A DNA stretch of 64,000 bases from Methylotenera sp. (GTDB taxonomy: Bacteria; Pseudomonadota; Gammaproteobacteria; Burkholderiales; Methylophilaceae). The notes under the pieces are model-generated. The model ran no database searches. It was not told the origin of the DNA and saw only the letters and a list, made by a program, of their open reading frames with translations. Where the stretch lies: positions 1 to 64,000 of the forward strand of contig JABFRQ010000006.1 of the NCBI GenBank assembly GCA_013141075.1, given 5' to 3'. Made by a program: the position numbers and the translations under genes. Positions 48,913 through 58,247 of the stretch are shown in pieces (within the stretch, counting starts at the first letter, position 1; each line of letters starts with the position of its first letter).

Positions 48913-50430
48913 ATGATAATTGATTTAAATAAAAAATCCGCAATAGAAGCTGCAAAGTTGCAGCAGTTGCTTTCTGTGAGCCCAGCTTCACTAGTGACCA
49001 GCACGCTGCTGGCGGTGATTCTTACCTACGTGCAACATGAAACGATGGGTTTATCGGTCATTTTAATTTGGTTTTTGTTTGTAGTATTAGCCGCACTTGC
49101 ACGCACAACGCTTGTAGTTGCCTATCGACGCCCGCTAGCAAAAGGTGATCCTACTATCCATGAGCGTTTAATCAGATTTCGTGCGGGTGTTTTGCTGGCT
49201 GGTGTGGCGTGGGGTTTTGCTGGTTTTTGGATGTTTCCAGCGTCTGATCCTCAGCATCGTATGTTATTGGTGTTTATTCTAGCGGGGCTTTCTGCGGGTG
49301 GTGTTATTTCATTAGCTTATGATTTTGTGAGTGCCATGATATTTACTGTAACGGTTATTTTGCCGCTTACATTGCAATTATTAGTTGCAGGGGACGCATT
49401 GTCACTGGGAATGGGTGTCGCGGCTATGCTCTATTTATGCTTCATTATTATGAGTTTGCGGCTAGTTAATCGAGGGCTTACTCAGAGCACCATTGTACAA
49501 CTTGAGGCCACCGCACGCGAAGATGCTATGCGGCTAAGTGAAGAACGTTACCGTTTGCTGTTGCATCATTCACCGATGGGGATTTTTCATTACGATACAA
49601 ATTTGGTTGTGACTTATTGCAATGATCGTCTTGCTTATATTCTCAACATGCCAATTGATAGAATTGTTAATTTAGATATCAATACGCTCAATGATCAGTC
49701 AATACTCGTCGCGCTTAATAAAGCTTTAGTGAGCCAAACTGGTTATTATGAAGGCTTATATAGCGCTACTTTTAGTGATTTTAGCCGATGGATTTCTTTG
49801 ACCTGCACCCCTTCTTTTGATATCAATGGGAATGTTGTGGGTGGCATTGCCGTTGCGCAAGATATTAGTGAGCGTAAGCAGGCGACGGATAAAGTTGAAA
49901 AGTTCGCCTTCTTTGATTATCTTACAGGCTTACCGAATCGGCGGTTATTACTAGATAGGCTTAAACAGGCATTTGTTACAGGGGTAAGAGGTAATCAAAA
50001 AGGTGCGTTGCTATTTCTTGATCTTGACCATTTTAAAACGTTGAATGATACGCGCGGCCATGATATTGGTGATTTACTCTTACAGCAAGTTGCCACGCGT
50101 TTGCTCGCTTGTGTGCGTGCAGGTGATACTGTTGCTCGCATAGGTGGCGATGAGTTCGTATTGTTACTAGAAGATTTGAGTGAAAAAGAATCAGAAGCAA
50201 TATTAGAAATTGAAGCGATAGGTGAAAAAATTCTAACTGCGCTTAACCAACCGTATCTATTAGCTGAGCATGAGTTTTATAGTACAGCCAGTGTTGGCGC
50301 CACTTTATTTACTGGACATGAGCGAGAAATAGAAGCAATACTCAAGCAGGCAGATATTGCCATGTATCAGGCTAAAAAAGCGGGGCGTAATACCGTGAGT
50401 TTTTTCAAACTTCAAGCGCCACTCCAATAA
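48913..50430 (+). CDS. Diguanylate cyclase with membrane and PAS sensor domains
   Basis: A 505-residue protein that should make cyclic di-GMP. Residues 20-190 contain about five to six hydrophobic helices forming an input domain in the inner membrane. Residues 210-330 form a PAS domain (SEERYRLLLHHSPMGIFHYD), and 331-500 a GGDEF domain. The active site is GGDEF at 411-415, and an RxxD product-inhibition site (RAGD, 402-405) is present five residues upstream. Both suggest an active, feedback-controlled enzyme. No EAL domain. Confidence 0.94.
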   Translation: MIIDLNKKSAIEAAKLQQLLSVSPASLVTSTLLAVILTYVQHETMGLSVILIWFLFVVLAALARTTLVVAYRRPLAKGDPTIHERLIRFRAGVLLAGVAWGFAGFWMFPASDPQHRMLLVFILAGLSAGGVISLAYDFVSAMIFTVTVILPLTLQLLVAGDALSLGMGVAAMLYLCFIIMSLRLVNRGLTQSTIVQLEATAREDAMRLSEERYRLLLHHSPMGIFHYDTNLVVTYCNDRLAYILNMPIDRIVNLDINTLNDQSILVALNKALVSQTGYYEGLYSATFSDFSRWISLTCTPSFDINGNVVGGIAVAQDISERKQATDKVEKFAFFDYLTGLPNRRLLLDRLKQAFVTGVRGNQKGALLFLDLDHFKTLNDTRGHDIGDLLLQQVATRLLACVRAGDTVARIGGDEFVLLLEDLSEKESEAILEIEAIGEKILTALNQPYLLAEHEFYSTASVGATLFTGHEREIEAILKQADIAMYQAKKAGRNTVSFFKLQAPLQ

Positions 50431-50449
50431 ACATAAAAGTGAGTTTAGT

Positions 50450-51028
50450 TTAACTGGTGGTTAATAGATAACGCTCATTAAACACGCATATTTTTTCTGA
50501 GCTTAAATCTTTGTGTAGGAGTTGTACTTTAATGACATTGAAGCCTAAAAATTTCACCAGCTTATTCAAGAAATTAGGCATTTTTTTAGAAAAGCCGCTC
50601 ACGTAAATATGTAGCGTGGTTTCTGGCTGCATAGTTTTAGCAATAAGATCTAACAATTGCTCTGGCAGGGGTATTACAGTAATTACGTGTAACATTGAGA
50701 TGACATTGGCATGGTTGTGTTGCTTAATGGCCGTTGTAGCATCGCAGCAATCAAATTCGTAAGTGCCAGACGATAAGTATTTTTTCGCTTGGACTTTAGC
50801 AATTTTGAGTGATTTAGAGTCAATGTCGGTAAAAATATAGTAATTATTTTTTGGCAACATTTTAATGTAAGCTCCCGTGCCTGTGCCAATATCAAGTACT
50901 ACTTTATTCTCGCCAACGTTAGCGGCAAAATGCCTGTAGCTAGATTGCTGCCAACGCTCCCAAGTGTATTTGTATATGGGTAGCCACCAGCGCCAAGCGT
51001 TTGAAGTTTCTTTTACAGGTTTTGACAT
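50450..51028 (-). CDS. Class I SAM-dependent methyltransferase
   Basis: A 192-residue Rossmann-like methyltransferase. Motif I is VVLDIGTGTGAYIKML near residue 46 and the post-I acidic residue is in YYIFTDIDSKSL. The substrate is unknown. The ATG at 51028 is listed; an in-frame TTG 9 nt upstream has a slightly better-spaced AAGG and is an alternative start. Convergent with the diguanylate cyclase gene. Confidence 0.85.
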   Translation of the reverse strand: MSKPVKETSNAWRWWLPIYKYTWERWQQSSYRHFAANVGENKVVLDIGTGTGAYIKMLPKNNYYIFTDIDSKSLKIAKVQAKKYLSSGTYEFDCCDATTAIKQHNHANVISMLHVITVIPLPEQLLDLIAKTMQPETTLHIYVSGFSKKMPNFLNKLVKFLGFNVIKVQLLHKDLSSEKICVFNERYLLTTS

Positions 51029-51070
51029 GGTTATCAATGCGTTGGGCCTTTTATTAGCAAGTGATGCCGA

Positions 51071-51871
51071 TTAAAGGCTATCCCAAAACTTCCACCATAC
51101 ACGCTCATCGTCAGTTGCCTTGCCTGTAAGCATTGGATTATTAGGGTAGTTGGTTTTTAAAATACGCAAGGTGTCATTTTTGAGATCATCTAAGCTCATG
51201 TAGTCATAAGCGCTAATCATGGTTACCAAGGCTTGCTCTACAACGGGCGATTGCGGGTAGTATTCCAACACATATTTACAGCGGTTAATGGCGGCTAAAT
51301 AGGCTTGGCGTTTCATGTAATAGCGAGCTACGTCTAGCTCATGCTCTGCTAAACTGTTTGACAAATATACCATGCGTTGTGCAGCATCTTTTGCGTATTT
51401 ACTATTTGGGTAACGAGTTAGCAACTCTTTAAATGTGACAAATGAATCGCGAAGTGAACGTGGATCGCGGTCACTAATTTGTTGTTTAGTGAGTTTTTCT
51501 ATCACACCGCGTTCATTAAAAACGGCCAAGCCTTTTAAGTAATAAGCGTAATCAACATTGGGATGATTTGGGTGCAATTTAATAAAACGGTCAGCTGCGG
51601 CTACCGCTAAAACTGGGTCTGGCTTTTTATATTGTGCGTAAGCAGTTTCAAGCTGGGCTTGGGCGGCGTAGCGCCCATTTGGATAGCGTGATTCTAATTT
51701 ACCAAAATAAATAATGGCTTTTTCATAATCTTTATCACGTAATTTATCTGACCCTAATTGATAAATGCGTTCAGCGGTCATGCCTTTTGTATCATCAAAC
51801 TCAGTGGGTGCACCAAAAATTGAACAACCATTGATTAACAAGGAAAATACTAAAATTAAGATATACTTCAT
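51071..51871 (-). CDS. bamD: Outer-membrane assembly lipoprotein BamD
   Basis: A 266-residue TPR lipoprotein of the BAM complex. The signal peptide MKYILILVFSLLINGC ends in the lipobox, which decides the ATG at 51871 over an in-frame GTG 12 nt upstream. TPR units follow (for example YEKAIIYFGKLESRYPNGRY). Divergent from rluD, the conserved bamD/rluD/pgeF arrangement. Confidence 0.97.
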   Translation of the reverse strand: MKYILILVFSLLINGCSIFGAPTEFDDTKGMTAERIYQLGSDKLRDKDYEKAIIYFGKLESRYPNGRYAAQAQLETAYAQYKKPDPVLAVAAADRFIKLHPNHPNVDYAYYLKGLAVFNERGVIEKLTKQQISDRDPRSLRDSFVTFKELLTRYPNSKYAKDAAQRMVYLSNSLAEHELDVARYYMKRQAYLAAINRCKYVLEYYPQSPVVEQALVTMISAYDYMSLDDLKNDTLRILKTNYPNNPMLTGKATDDERVWWKFWDSL

Positions 51872-51910
51872 GCCGAAACCCACTTAAAGAATTATTGCTA
51901 ATTATACCCG

Positions 51911-53044
51911 ATGACTGACACTACTCAACAAACTCTTAGTAACAACCTTACGCTGACTATTCCACACGATTTAGGCGGCTTGCGCTTAGACGTTGCCTTG
52001 CAAAACATGTTGCCTGAGCATTCACGTTCTCGCCTGCAAGCTTGGATTAAAGAAGGTTTAGTCACTGTAAATGCAGCGCCTAGCACATCAAAAACCAAAG
52101 TATGGGGCGGCGAAAAAGTGGTTGTGCAAGTGCAAACCAAGCCTGAAATTAATGCCTATACGGCGGAAGATATTCCGCTAAATATTGTGTTTGAAGATGA
52201 GCACATTTTAGTCATCAACAAACCCGCAGGTATGGTAGTGCACCCAGCCGCAGGTAATTGGAGCGGCACATTATTAAACGCGTTGCTTTTTTATGCGCCA
52301 CAACTAAAAGAGGTGCCGCGCGCGGGCATCGTGCATCGACTAGATAAAGACACCAGTGGCTTGTTAGTGGTTGCAAAAACCTTAGCCGCGCAGACCAATT
52401 TGGTACGCCAACTGCAAGCGCGTACGGTAAAACGTGAGTATCGCGCCATTGTTTGGGGGCAAATTTGGCGCAACGGCACCATAGATCAGCCGATTGGTCG
52501 CGACCCGCGTTCGCGCACAAAAATGGCCATTAACCGTGCGGGTAAACCAGCGATTACACGTTATGAAATGCTTGAGCGCTTTTCAGTGCAAACCTATATG
52601 CGTTGTAACTTGGAAACTGGCCGCACGCATCAAATTCGCGTGCATATGCAGCATTTAAAAGCGCCGATTGTGGGCGATTCTGTGTATGGTTTTCGCGGTA
52701 TTGTGCCAATTCGCGCCATGACACAAACCTTGCGCGATGCTGTTAGCCAGTTTAACCGCCAAGCACTGCACGCTATTAAATTAGGTTTGTTACACCCCGC
52801 CACGGATGAATTTGTAGAATGGCAAATTGAGCTAGCCGATGACATGAAAGCCTTGCTAGAAGGCATGCGCCATGAAGATGTACGCGATGAAGAAGAAGAT
52901 TTTGAGCTAAGTTTTGGCGGCCTGCAAACCGAGCCATATTTGGCGGATGAAGATTATGAAGACGATGACGAATTTGACGATGATGAAGATTTAGAAGCAG
53001 AAGATTTAGCCACAGAAGATTTAGAAGGTGATGATGAGGAGTAA
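51911..53044 (+). CDS. rluD: 23S rRNA pseudouridine synthase RluD
   Basis: A 377-residue enzyme that forms pseudouridines 1911, 1915 and 1917 in helix 69 of 23S rRNA. An S4 RNA-binding domain is at about 23-80, and the catalytic aspartate is D145 in HRLDKDTSG. After residue 325 the family fold ends and a very acidic tail of about 50 residues follows (for example YEDDDEFDDDEDLEAEDLA), which most homologues lack or have shorter. Confidence 0.97.
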   Translation: MTDTTQQTLSNNLTLTIPHDLGGLRLDVALQNMLPEHSRSRLQAWIKEGLVTVNAAPSTSKTKVWGGEKVVVQVQTKPEINAYTAEDIPLNIVFEDEHILVINKPAGMVVHPAAGNWSGTLLNALLFYAPQLKEVPRAGIVHRLDKDTSGLLVVAKTLAAQTNLVRQLQARTVKREYRAIVWGQIWRNGTIDQPIGRDPRSRTKMAINRAGKPAITRYEMLERFSVQTYMRCNLETGRTHQIRVHMQHLKAPIVGDSVYGFRGIVPIRAMTQTLRDAVSQFNRQALHAIKLGLLHPATDEFVEWQIELADDMKALLEGMRHEDVRDEEEDFELSFGGLQTEPYLADEDYEDDDEFDDDEDLEAEDLATEDLEGDDEE

Positions 53045-53047
53045 TCC

Positions 53048-53860
53048 ATGTCTGAACTTAATTTTATTATTCCCAATTGGCCTGCACCAGCTAATGTAAA
53101 AGCGCTACAAACCACACGCAATGGCGGTGTTAGCCTTGCGCCTTATGCAAGCCTAAACTTAGGCGCACATGTGAATGATGATGCACTCGCCGTTGCCAAA
53201 AATCGCCAATTACTCAGCCGATATTTGCCAAGTGAGCCTGTTTGGGTCAACCAAGTGCATGGTGTTGAGGTGATTGATGCCGCGCAAAGTACCTGTTTGC
53301 AAAATGCTGACGCTTCTTTTGCTACCAAAAAAAACGTAGTGTGCGTAACAATGACGGCCGATTGTTTGCCCGTATTGCTGTGTGACAACGCTGGTACGGT
53401 TGTCGCAGCCGTACACGCAGGCTGGCGCGGGCTCTGTGACGGTGCTCTGGAAGCCAGCATCCATGCGGTCTGCAGGGCAGCCAATATTACGCCTAATCAG
53501 CTAATGGCGTGGCTAGGCCCCGCCATTGGCCCAAATGCGTTTGAAGTGGGTGCTGAGTTAAGGGCGCAATTTATTGCAAAAGACGCACAAGCAGCGCAAG
53601 CCTTTAAACTGCGCGGTGATAAAGGTGATAAGTGGCTATGCAATATTTATCAAATCGCTATGCAACGCTTGAATAATGTGGGTGTTACGCAAATTTACGG
53701 CGCAACAACTTGTAAACTTCACGATAAAAATCATGATGAAAATCACGAAGAGAATCAAGGTGAAAATTTTTGCACTTATACCGATGAAGTCAATTTTTTC
53801 TCTTACAGACGCGACAATGTAACAGGGCGCATGGCTAGTTTGATTTGGTTGGCAGAATAA
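53048..53860 (+). CDS. pgeF: Peptidoglycan editing factor / multicopper polyphenol oxidase (YfiH)
   Basis: A 270-residue DUF152 (Cu-oxidase_4) protein. Metal and active-site residues are in VNQVHGVEV, VTMTADCLPVLLCD and AAVHAGWRGL, and the end GRMASLIWL is standard. PgeF proteins prevent wrong incorporation into peptidoglycan precursors, and purine nucleoside phosphorylase activity is reported for relatives. Two oddities: residues 133-144 are encoded by a copy of the dispersed REP-like repeat, and residues 226-241 come from a 12-bp tandem repeat (HDENHEENQGEN). GGAG lies before the ATG, 3 nt after rluD. Confidence 0.94.
   Translation: MSELNFIIPNWPAPANVKALQTTRNGGVSLAPYASLNLGAHVNDDALAVAKNRQLLSRYLPSEPVWVNQVHGVEVIDAAQSTCLQNADASFATKKNVVCVTMTADCLPVLLCDNAGTVVAAVHAGWRGLCDGALEASIHAVCRAANITPNQLMAWLGPAIGPNAFEVGAELRAQFIAKDAQAAQAFKLRGDKGDKWLCNIYQIAMQRLNNVGVTQIYGATTCKLHDKNHDENHEENQGENFCTYTDEVNFFSYRRDNVTGRMASLIWLAE
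53443..53479 (+). repeat. REP-like repeat copy 6, in frame inside pgeF
   Basis: TGCTCTGGAAGCCAGCATCC continues ATGCGGTCTGCAGGGCA. It aligns along its whole length with the reverse complement of the copy at 62035-62073, and encodes ALEASIHAVCRA within an intact reading frame. Confidence 0.75.
53723..53770 (+). repeat. 12-bp degenerate tandem repeat in pgeF
   Basis: Four units related to GATGAAAATCAC encode an Asp/Glu/His/Asn-rich stretch near the C-terminus, probably a surface loop. Confidence 0.75.
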
Positions 53861-53872
53861 CTGACTGGTAGA

Positions 53873-54661
53873 TTAGGTTTGGTAAATTACGCTACGCATG
53901 CTTAAAGTACCTAAATCAAAACTTTCTGTTAGAAATTGCATTTTATCGTCAGTGTGTCGCATCGCCGCAATATATAGCAAAGGTAAGTAATGTTCATCGG
54001 TTGGCACGGCTAGTTTCGCACAATCGCCAGCGCGTGCAATGTCAATTAGCGCTGCGTCATCACCAGTTTCTAACGCTTGTTTAATGTAAAAATCAAACTT
54101 TTCTGCCCAATCAGCAGCGCTGCCGTTTGGATTCAGCCGCCCCAAATTATGCACAATATTACCACTACCAATTATCATGATGCCTTGTTCGCGCAGGTTG
54201 GTTAGCTGTTTACCTAATGCAAAATGTGCGGCAAAATCTAAATTAACATCTAAACTCAGTTGAAAAACAGGCACGTCTGCCGTAGGAAAAAGTGATTGCA
54301 AAATAGACCAAGCGCCATGGTCTAAACCCCAATTTTGGGTGCTAGTAATAGTGCCAGCAGGCAATAAATCACACACCATTTTTGCATATTCAGGCGCGCC
54401 AGGTGCGGGGTATTGTTGCGCAAAAAGTGCAGCGGGGAAACCACCAAAATCATGAATAGTTTCAGGTTTTTCGGCCACACAAACTTGCGTGTTGCGAGTT
54501 TGCCAGTGCGCAGAAATACATAAAATCGCGCGCGGACGCGGCAATATTTTACCTAATGCAAGCCATGCATCGCGGTATGGGTTATCCGTAATCGCATTCA
54601 TTGGGTTGCCATGGCCGATAAATAGGGCTGGCATTCGTTCTGATTTTTCTAAATTATTCAT
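53873..54661 (-). CDS. DODA-type extradiol ring-cleavage dioxygenase (YgiD-like)
   Basis: A 262-residue class III (LigB-fold) dioxygenase. Metal-binding histidines are seen in FIGHGNPMNAI (near residue 16), CISAHWQT (near 51) and GNIVHNLGRL (near 172). E. coli YgiD is a zinc-dependent DOPA 4,5-dioxygenase; the native substrate here is unknown. Convergent with pgeF and divergent from the ZIP transporter gene. Confidence 0.93.
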   Translation of the reverse strand: MNNLEKSERMPALFIGHGNPMNAITDNPYRDAWLALGKILPRPRAILCISAHWQTRNTQVCVAEKPETIHDFGGFPAALFAQQYPAPGAPEYAKMVCDLLPAGTITSTQNWGLDHGAWSILQSLFPTADVPVFQLSLDVNLDFAAHFALGKQLTNLREQGIMIIGSGNIVHNLGRLNPNGSAADWAEKFDFYIKQALETGDDAALIDIARAGDCAKLAVPTDEHYLPLLYIAAMRHTDDKMQFLTESFDLGTLSMRSVIYQT

Positions 54662-54818
54662 GGGGTATATTTGTTGGTATGATTTTGATTGATAAGTTCA
54701 ATATTGCGGCACATCAAGGTTTTAGCAAGCAATTAAGCACGACTATGGCTCAGCTCGTTTATAATGCACACTTCATTTGAATAGTTTAGACCACTTTAAC
54801 GTAACACTCGAATACTCC

Positions 54819-55736
54819 ATGCTAAATTTTACAATCTCCACTGCATCAATATCCACACTCACGTGGATTATGCTATCAAGCTTTTTGGGAGGCTTATTGA
54901 GCGTGAGTTTGGCGGCGATTTTTGCCTTCAGCGTGCGTACTGCGTGGGTGCCGATGTTGGTGAGCTATGCCATAGGCGCCATGCTGGGCGCAGTGTTCTT
55001 AGATATTCTGCCTGAAGCTTTTAGCATTGCTGGCAATGTGCAAATGGTTTCTGCCACTTTGCTTTTTGGTTTGTTGTTATTTTTTGTGCTAGAAAAATTA
55101 GTCATTTGGCGTCACTGCCATGGCGACCATTGCGAAGTGCACGCGATGCATTCTGAAGAAAATTGCCCTGTCACGCACACTGTTGAAGTGCAAACCAGTA
55201 CTACAGGCGGCACTAAATATAAAGCGGTAGCCGCACAGCAGCCATCCATATTGCTTGGCGGCCATGGCCACAGCCACTCGCACGATAACGGCCGTAGCGG
55301 CATGATGATTATGATAGGCGATACTTTTCATAATTTTATTGATGGTATTTTAATCGCGGCCGCTTTTACTGCTGATACCAAGCTAGGCGTGGTCACGGCA
55401 CTAGCGATTATTGCCCATGAAATTCCGCAAGAAGTGGGCGATTTTTTGATTTTATTGCATTCAGGTTACAGCAAAAAACGCGCGTTAATTTTTAATTTGG
55501 TATCAAGTTTAGCGACCATGGTGGGCGGCTTAATCGCCTATTTTGCATTGCAATATATGCAAAGTTGGATACCTTTTGTATTAGCATTAGCCGCCTCTAG
55601 TTTGCTATATATTGCGGTGGCAGATTTAATTCCAGGATTGCACAAACGTACTGAGCTAAAAGCCACGATACACCAAGTGTTACTCATCGGCCTCGGTGTT
55701 GGCACTGTTTGGTTGGTGCATGCTGTTTTGGAGTGA
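54819..55736 (+). CDS. ZIP-family metal transporter
   Basis: A 305-residue inner-membrane protein with about eight helices that should import zinc or related divalent metals. Conserved metal-site helices are DTFHNFIDGILIAAAF and AIIAHEIPQEVGDF. A histidine-rich loop (GGHGHSHSHDNG near residue 160) and a Cys/His segment (HCHGDHCEVHAMHSEENC) precede them. The ATG at 54819 is preferred; a TTG 42 nt upstream is possible, and neither has a strong ribosome site. Confidence 0.92.
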   Translation: MLNFTISTASISTLTWIMLSSFLGGLLSVSLAAIFAFSVRTAWVPMLVSYAIGAMLGAVFLDILPEAFSIAGNVQMVSATLLFGLLLFFVLEKLVIWRHCHGDHCEVHAMHSEENCPVTHTVEVQTSTTGGTKYKAVAAQQPSILLGGHGHSHSHDNGRSGMMIMIGDTFHNFIDGILIAAAFTADTKLGVVTALAIIAHEIPQEVGDFLILLHSGYSKKRALIFNLVSSLATMVGGLIAYFALQYMQSWIPFVLALAASSLLYIAVADLIPGLHKRTELKATIHQVLLIGLGVGTVWLVHAVLE

Positions 55737-55776
55737 TTGTTTTATTTAAGGTTTATTTTTAAGCATTTAGGTTTCT

Positions 55777-57129
55777 ATGACAACAATTATCAGTACTAAA
55801 AGCGCTACGCCAAAAGTTGGCTTTGTTTCACTTGGCTGCCCCAAAGCAGGGTCAGACGCAGAGCGTATTCTCACCCAATTACGGGCAGAAGGCTATGAAA
55901 TTTCTAGCAGTTATGAAGGCGCAGATTTAGTGGTGGTCAACACCTGCGGCTTTATTGATTCTGCCGTGCAAGAATCGCTTGATGCGATTGGCGAAGCCAT
56001 TCGAAAAAATGGCAAAGTGATTGTCACGGGCTGTTTAGGCGCGAAAAAAGGCGTGGTAGAAGCCGCGCACCCTAGCGTGCTTGCCGTTACTGGCCCACAT
56101 GCACTTGAAGAAGTGATGACTGCCGTACACGCCAATTTACCAAAATTGCACGAGCCATTTATTGATTTAGTGCCACCACAAGGCATACGCCTCACGCCTA
56201 GCCATTATGCGTATTTAAAAATTTCAGAAGGCTGTAATCATCGTTGTAGTTTTTGCATTATCCCAAGCATGCGTGGCGATTTAGTCAGCCGCCCGATTGG
56301 TGACGTGATGAACGAGGCTGAAAACCTAGTGAATGCTGGTGTGAGCGAGATTTTAGTCATTTCGCAAGATACCAGCGCTTACGGCGTAGATGTGAAATAT
56401 CGCCCAGGTTTTTGGAACGGCCGCCCAGTAAAAACCCGCATGACCGAGCTAAGCCAAGCGCTGAGCGAGCTAGGCGTTTGGACGCGTTTACACTATGTTT
56501 ATCCGTATCCGCACGTGGATGAAGTGATTCCACTAATGGCCGATGGTTTGATTTTGCCATATTTAGATGTGCCATTTCAACACGCCAGCCCACGTATTTT
56601 AAAGGCCATGAAACGCCCAGCACACGCAGAAAATAACCTTGCCCGCATTAAAGCGTGGCGCGAAATCTGCCCAGATATTACCGTACGCAGTACATTCATT
56701 GCTGGCTTTCCAGGTGAAACTGAAGACGATTTTAAAATGCTGCTAGACTTTTTAGAAGAAGCGCAGTTAGACCGCGTAGGCTGCTTTACCTACAGCGCAG
56801 TAGATGGCGCAAAAGCCAATGAACTACCAGACCACGTGCCGCAAGAAGTGAAAGAAGAACGATTAAGCCGCTTTATGGAAGTGCAAGAACGCATCAGCGC
56901 CGCCAAGCTGCACAAAAAAATCGGCACCATGCAAACCGTACTAGTAGATGAAATTGTGCGTGATTCTGAAGGCAACTATGAAGCCATAGGCCGCACCAAA
57001 GCTGATGCGCCAGAGATTGACGGCGTAGTGTATATGGAAGATGCCGAAGGCTTAACCCCAGGCGATTTTGTAGAGGTTGAGATTTACAGCGCGGATGGGC
57101 ATGATTTGCGCGGTGGGCCACCGCGGTAG
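55777..57129 (+). CDS. rimO: Ribosomal protein S12 methylthiotransferase RimO
   Basis: A 450-residue radical SAM methylthiotransferase that modifies Asp89 of ribosomal protein S12. The auxiliary cluster cysteines are C21, C57 and C86, the SAM cluster is C153-x3-C157-x2-C160 (CNHRCSFC), and the C-terminal TRAM domain is present ([17 protein letters not shown]). Confidence 0.98.
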   Translation: MTTIISTKSATPKVGFVSLGCPKAGSDAERILTQLRAEGYEISSSYEGADLVVVNTCGFIDSAVQESLDAIGEAIRKNGKVIVTGCLGAKKGVVEAAHPSVLAVTGPHALEEVMTAVHANLPKLHEPFIDLVPPQGIRLTPSHYAYLKISEGCNHRCSFCIIPSMRGDLVSRPIGDVMNEAENLVNAGVSEILVISQDTSAYGVDVKYRPGFWNGRPVKTRMTELSQALSELGVWTRLHYVYPYPHVDEVIPLMADGLILPYLDVPFQHASPRILKAMKRPAHAENNLARIKAWREICPDITVRSTFIAGFPGETEDDFKMLLDFLEEAQLDRVGCFTYSAVDGAKANELPDHVPQEVKEERLSRFMEVQERISAAKLHKKIGTMQTVLVDEIVRDSEGNYEAIGRTKADAPEIDGVVYMEDAEGLTPGDFVEVEIYSADGHDLRGGPPR

Positions 57130-57176
57130 GGTTAGAAAATTTACGGATAGTCTCATTTACCTAGAAAGGCGTAAAA

Positions 57177-57530
57177 ATGAAAGCATTATTATTGTTTTGT
57201 GGGTTATTAAAACTTGGTAGAAATGTGTATAACTTTGGCTTGGTTGAGCAGTGGTTAAAGTATTTAGTTACGATAAGTAATGTTGCCACTAAAGGCGCAA
57301 GCCTTGACGAGGTTTCGATTAAAAAATCGAATAAAACTCAAAAAATGATGTTTGGGCAATTGGTTGGCGATATTCTAAAAATTTGGCACCCAGATAATCA
57401 AGATAAAATCTCTGAAGTTGTTAATTTAAAAGAAATTCGTATTTCTACTAGCTTCCGAATTGAAATGGACTTAGATGGATATGAATATTACAAAATATCT
57501 TTTGATGCGGCAAATGGCGCTATGAATTAG
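57177..57530 (+). CDS. Hypothetical protein, 117 residues
   Basis: Not recognised. AAAGG lies 7 nt before the ATG, which supports translation. The N-terminus (ALLLFCGLLKLGRNVYNFGL) is mildly hydrophobic, the rest mixed, with no known motif. It is AT-rich and lies 47 nt after rimO; the following 289 nt contain only degenerate repeat traces. It could be a real orphan gene or an accessory remnant. Confidence 0.5.
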   Translation: MKALLLFCGLLKLGRNVYNFGLVEQWLKYLVTISNVATKGASLDEVSIKKSNKTQKMMFGQLVGDILKIWHPDNQDKISEVVNLKEIRISTSFRIEMDLDGYEYYKISFDAANGAMN

Positions 57531-57819
57531 CTAAACAGAATAATATCTTACTCATGCAAAAAAATTTTACTAACTCAATACCCTCTAAAATACAGCTGAA
57601 AAACTGTAGTTCGGCAATTGTGAAACATATCTCGATTTAATCTTCGAATGAAGCCTCAAAACATTTGGCTACCATGAACCAGAGAAAATTATTATTGGTT
57701 AAAACTCAGCAAATGAGTTGCATTGGTGAACTAAAAGAAATATTTGTTGAAAACTGGTAAGCAAGGGTGATGCAAAATGTTCTAATTTACACACCATAAA
57801 ATCTTGAGTAGGAGGCATT

Positions 57820-58131
57820 ATGTTAGAACTCAGACCCACTTGTGAGCATTGTAATAAAGCATTACCACCAGATTCGCTTGAGGCGCGTATTTGCTCGTAT
57901 GAATGTACGTTTTGTGCAGATTGCGTAACAAATGTTTTAGGGCATAACATTTGCCCGAACTGCGGTGGTGGCTTTACTGCTAGGCCAATTCGGCCGTTAA
58001 ATAATTGGAATGGTAACAATTACCTTGGTCAAGACCCAGCAAGCACCAAGGTGAAATATCGGCCTGTCGATTTAAAAGCTTATGCTCAATTGGTGGCTAC
58101 GATTGGCAGCTTGCCTACAGAAAAGCGTTAA
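57820..58131 (+). CDS. DUF1272 zinc-ribbon-like protein
   Basis: A 103-residue protein with eight cysteines in paired sets: CEHCNK, CSYECTFCADC and CPNCGGGF. This is the DUF1272 pattern, expected to bind zinc; no function is known. Family members are usually about 60-80 residues, so the last 30 residues are an extension. AGGAGG lies before the ATG. Confidence 0.88.
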   Translation: MLELRPTCEHCNKALPPDSLEARICSYECTFCADCVTNVLGHNICPNCGGGFTARPIRPLNNWNGNNYLGQDPASTKVKYRPVDLKAYAQLVATIGSLPTEKR

Positions 58132-58165
58132 TTATTTCCTCAGTATCATTTGCGATTTTTTAAAT

Positions 58166-58245
58166 TGTCATTGCGGGCTTGACCCGCAATCTGGTTTTTA
58201 AATACTGAACTAAAGTTTAGATGCTGAAACAAGTTCAGCATGACA
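58166..58245. repeat. Composite palindromic repeat at the aminotransferase 3' end
   Basis: The ends TGTCAT and ATGACA are inverted. Inside are hairpins ATTGCGGGCTTGACCCGCAA and TGCTGAAACAAGTTCAGCA. It ends 2 nt before the stop of the minus-strand aminotransferase gene and may be a bidirectional terminator. Same general style as 36278-36367. Confidence 0.8.
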
Positions 58246-58247
58246 GC

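Noticed and set aside
57531..57819. Pseudogene remnant between the hypothetical gene and the DUF1272 gene
   Set aside because: No frame resembles a known protein; only a degenerate GTAGGGTG-type repeat near 57760 was seen.
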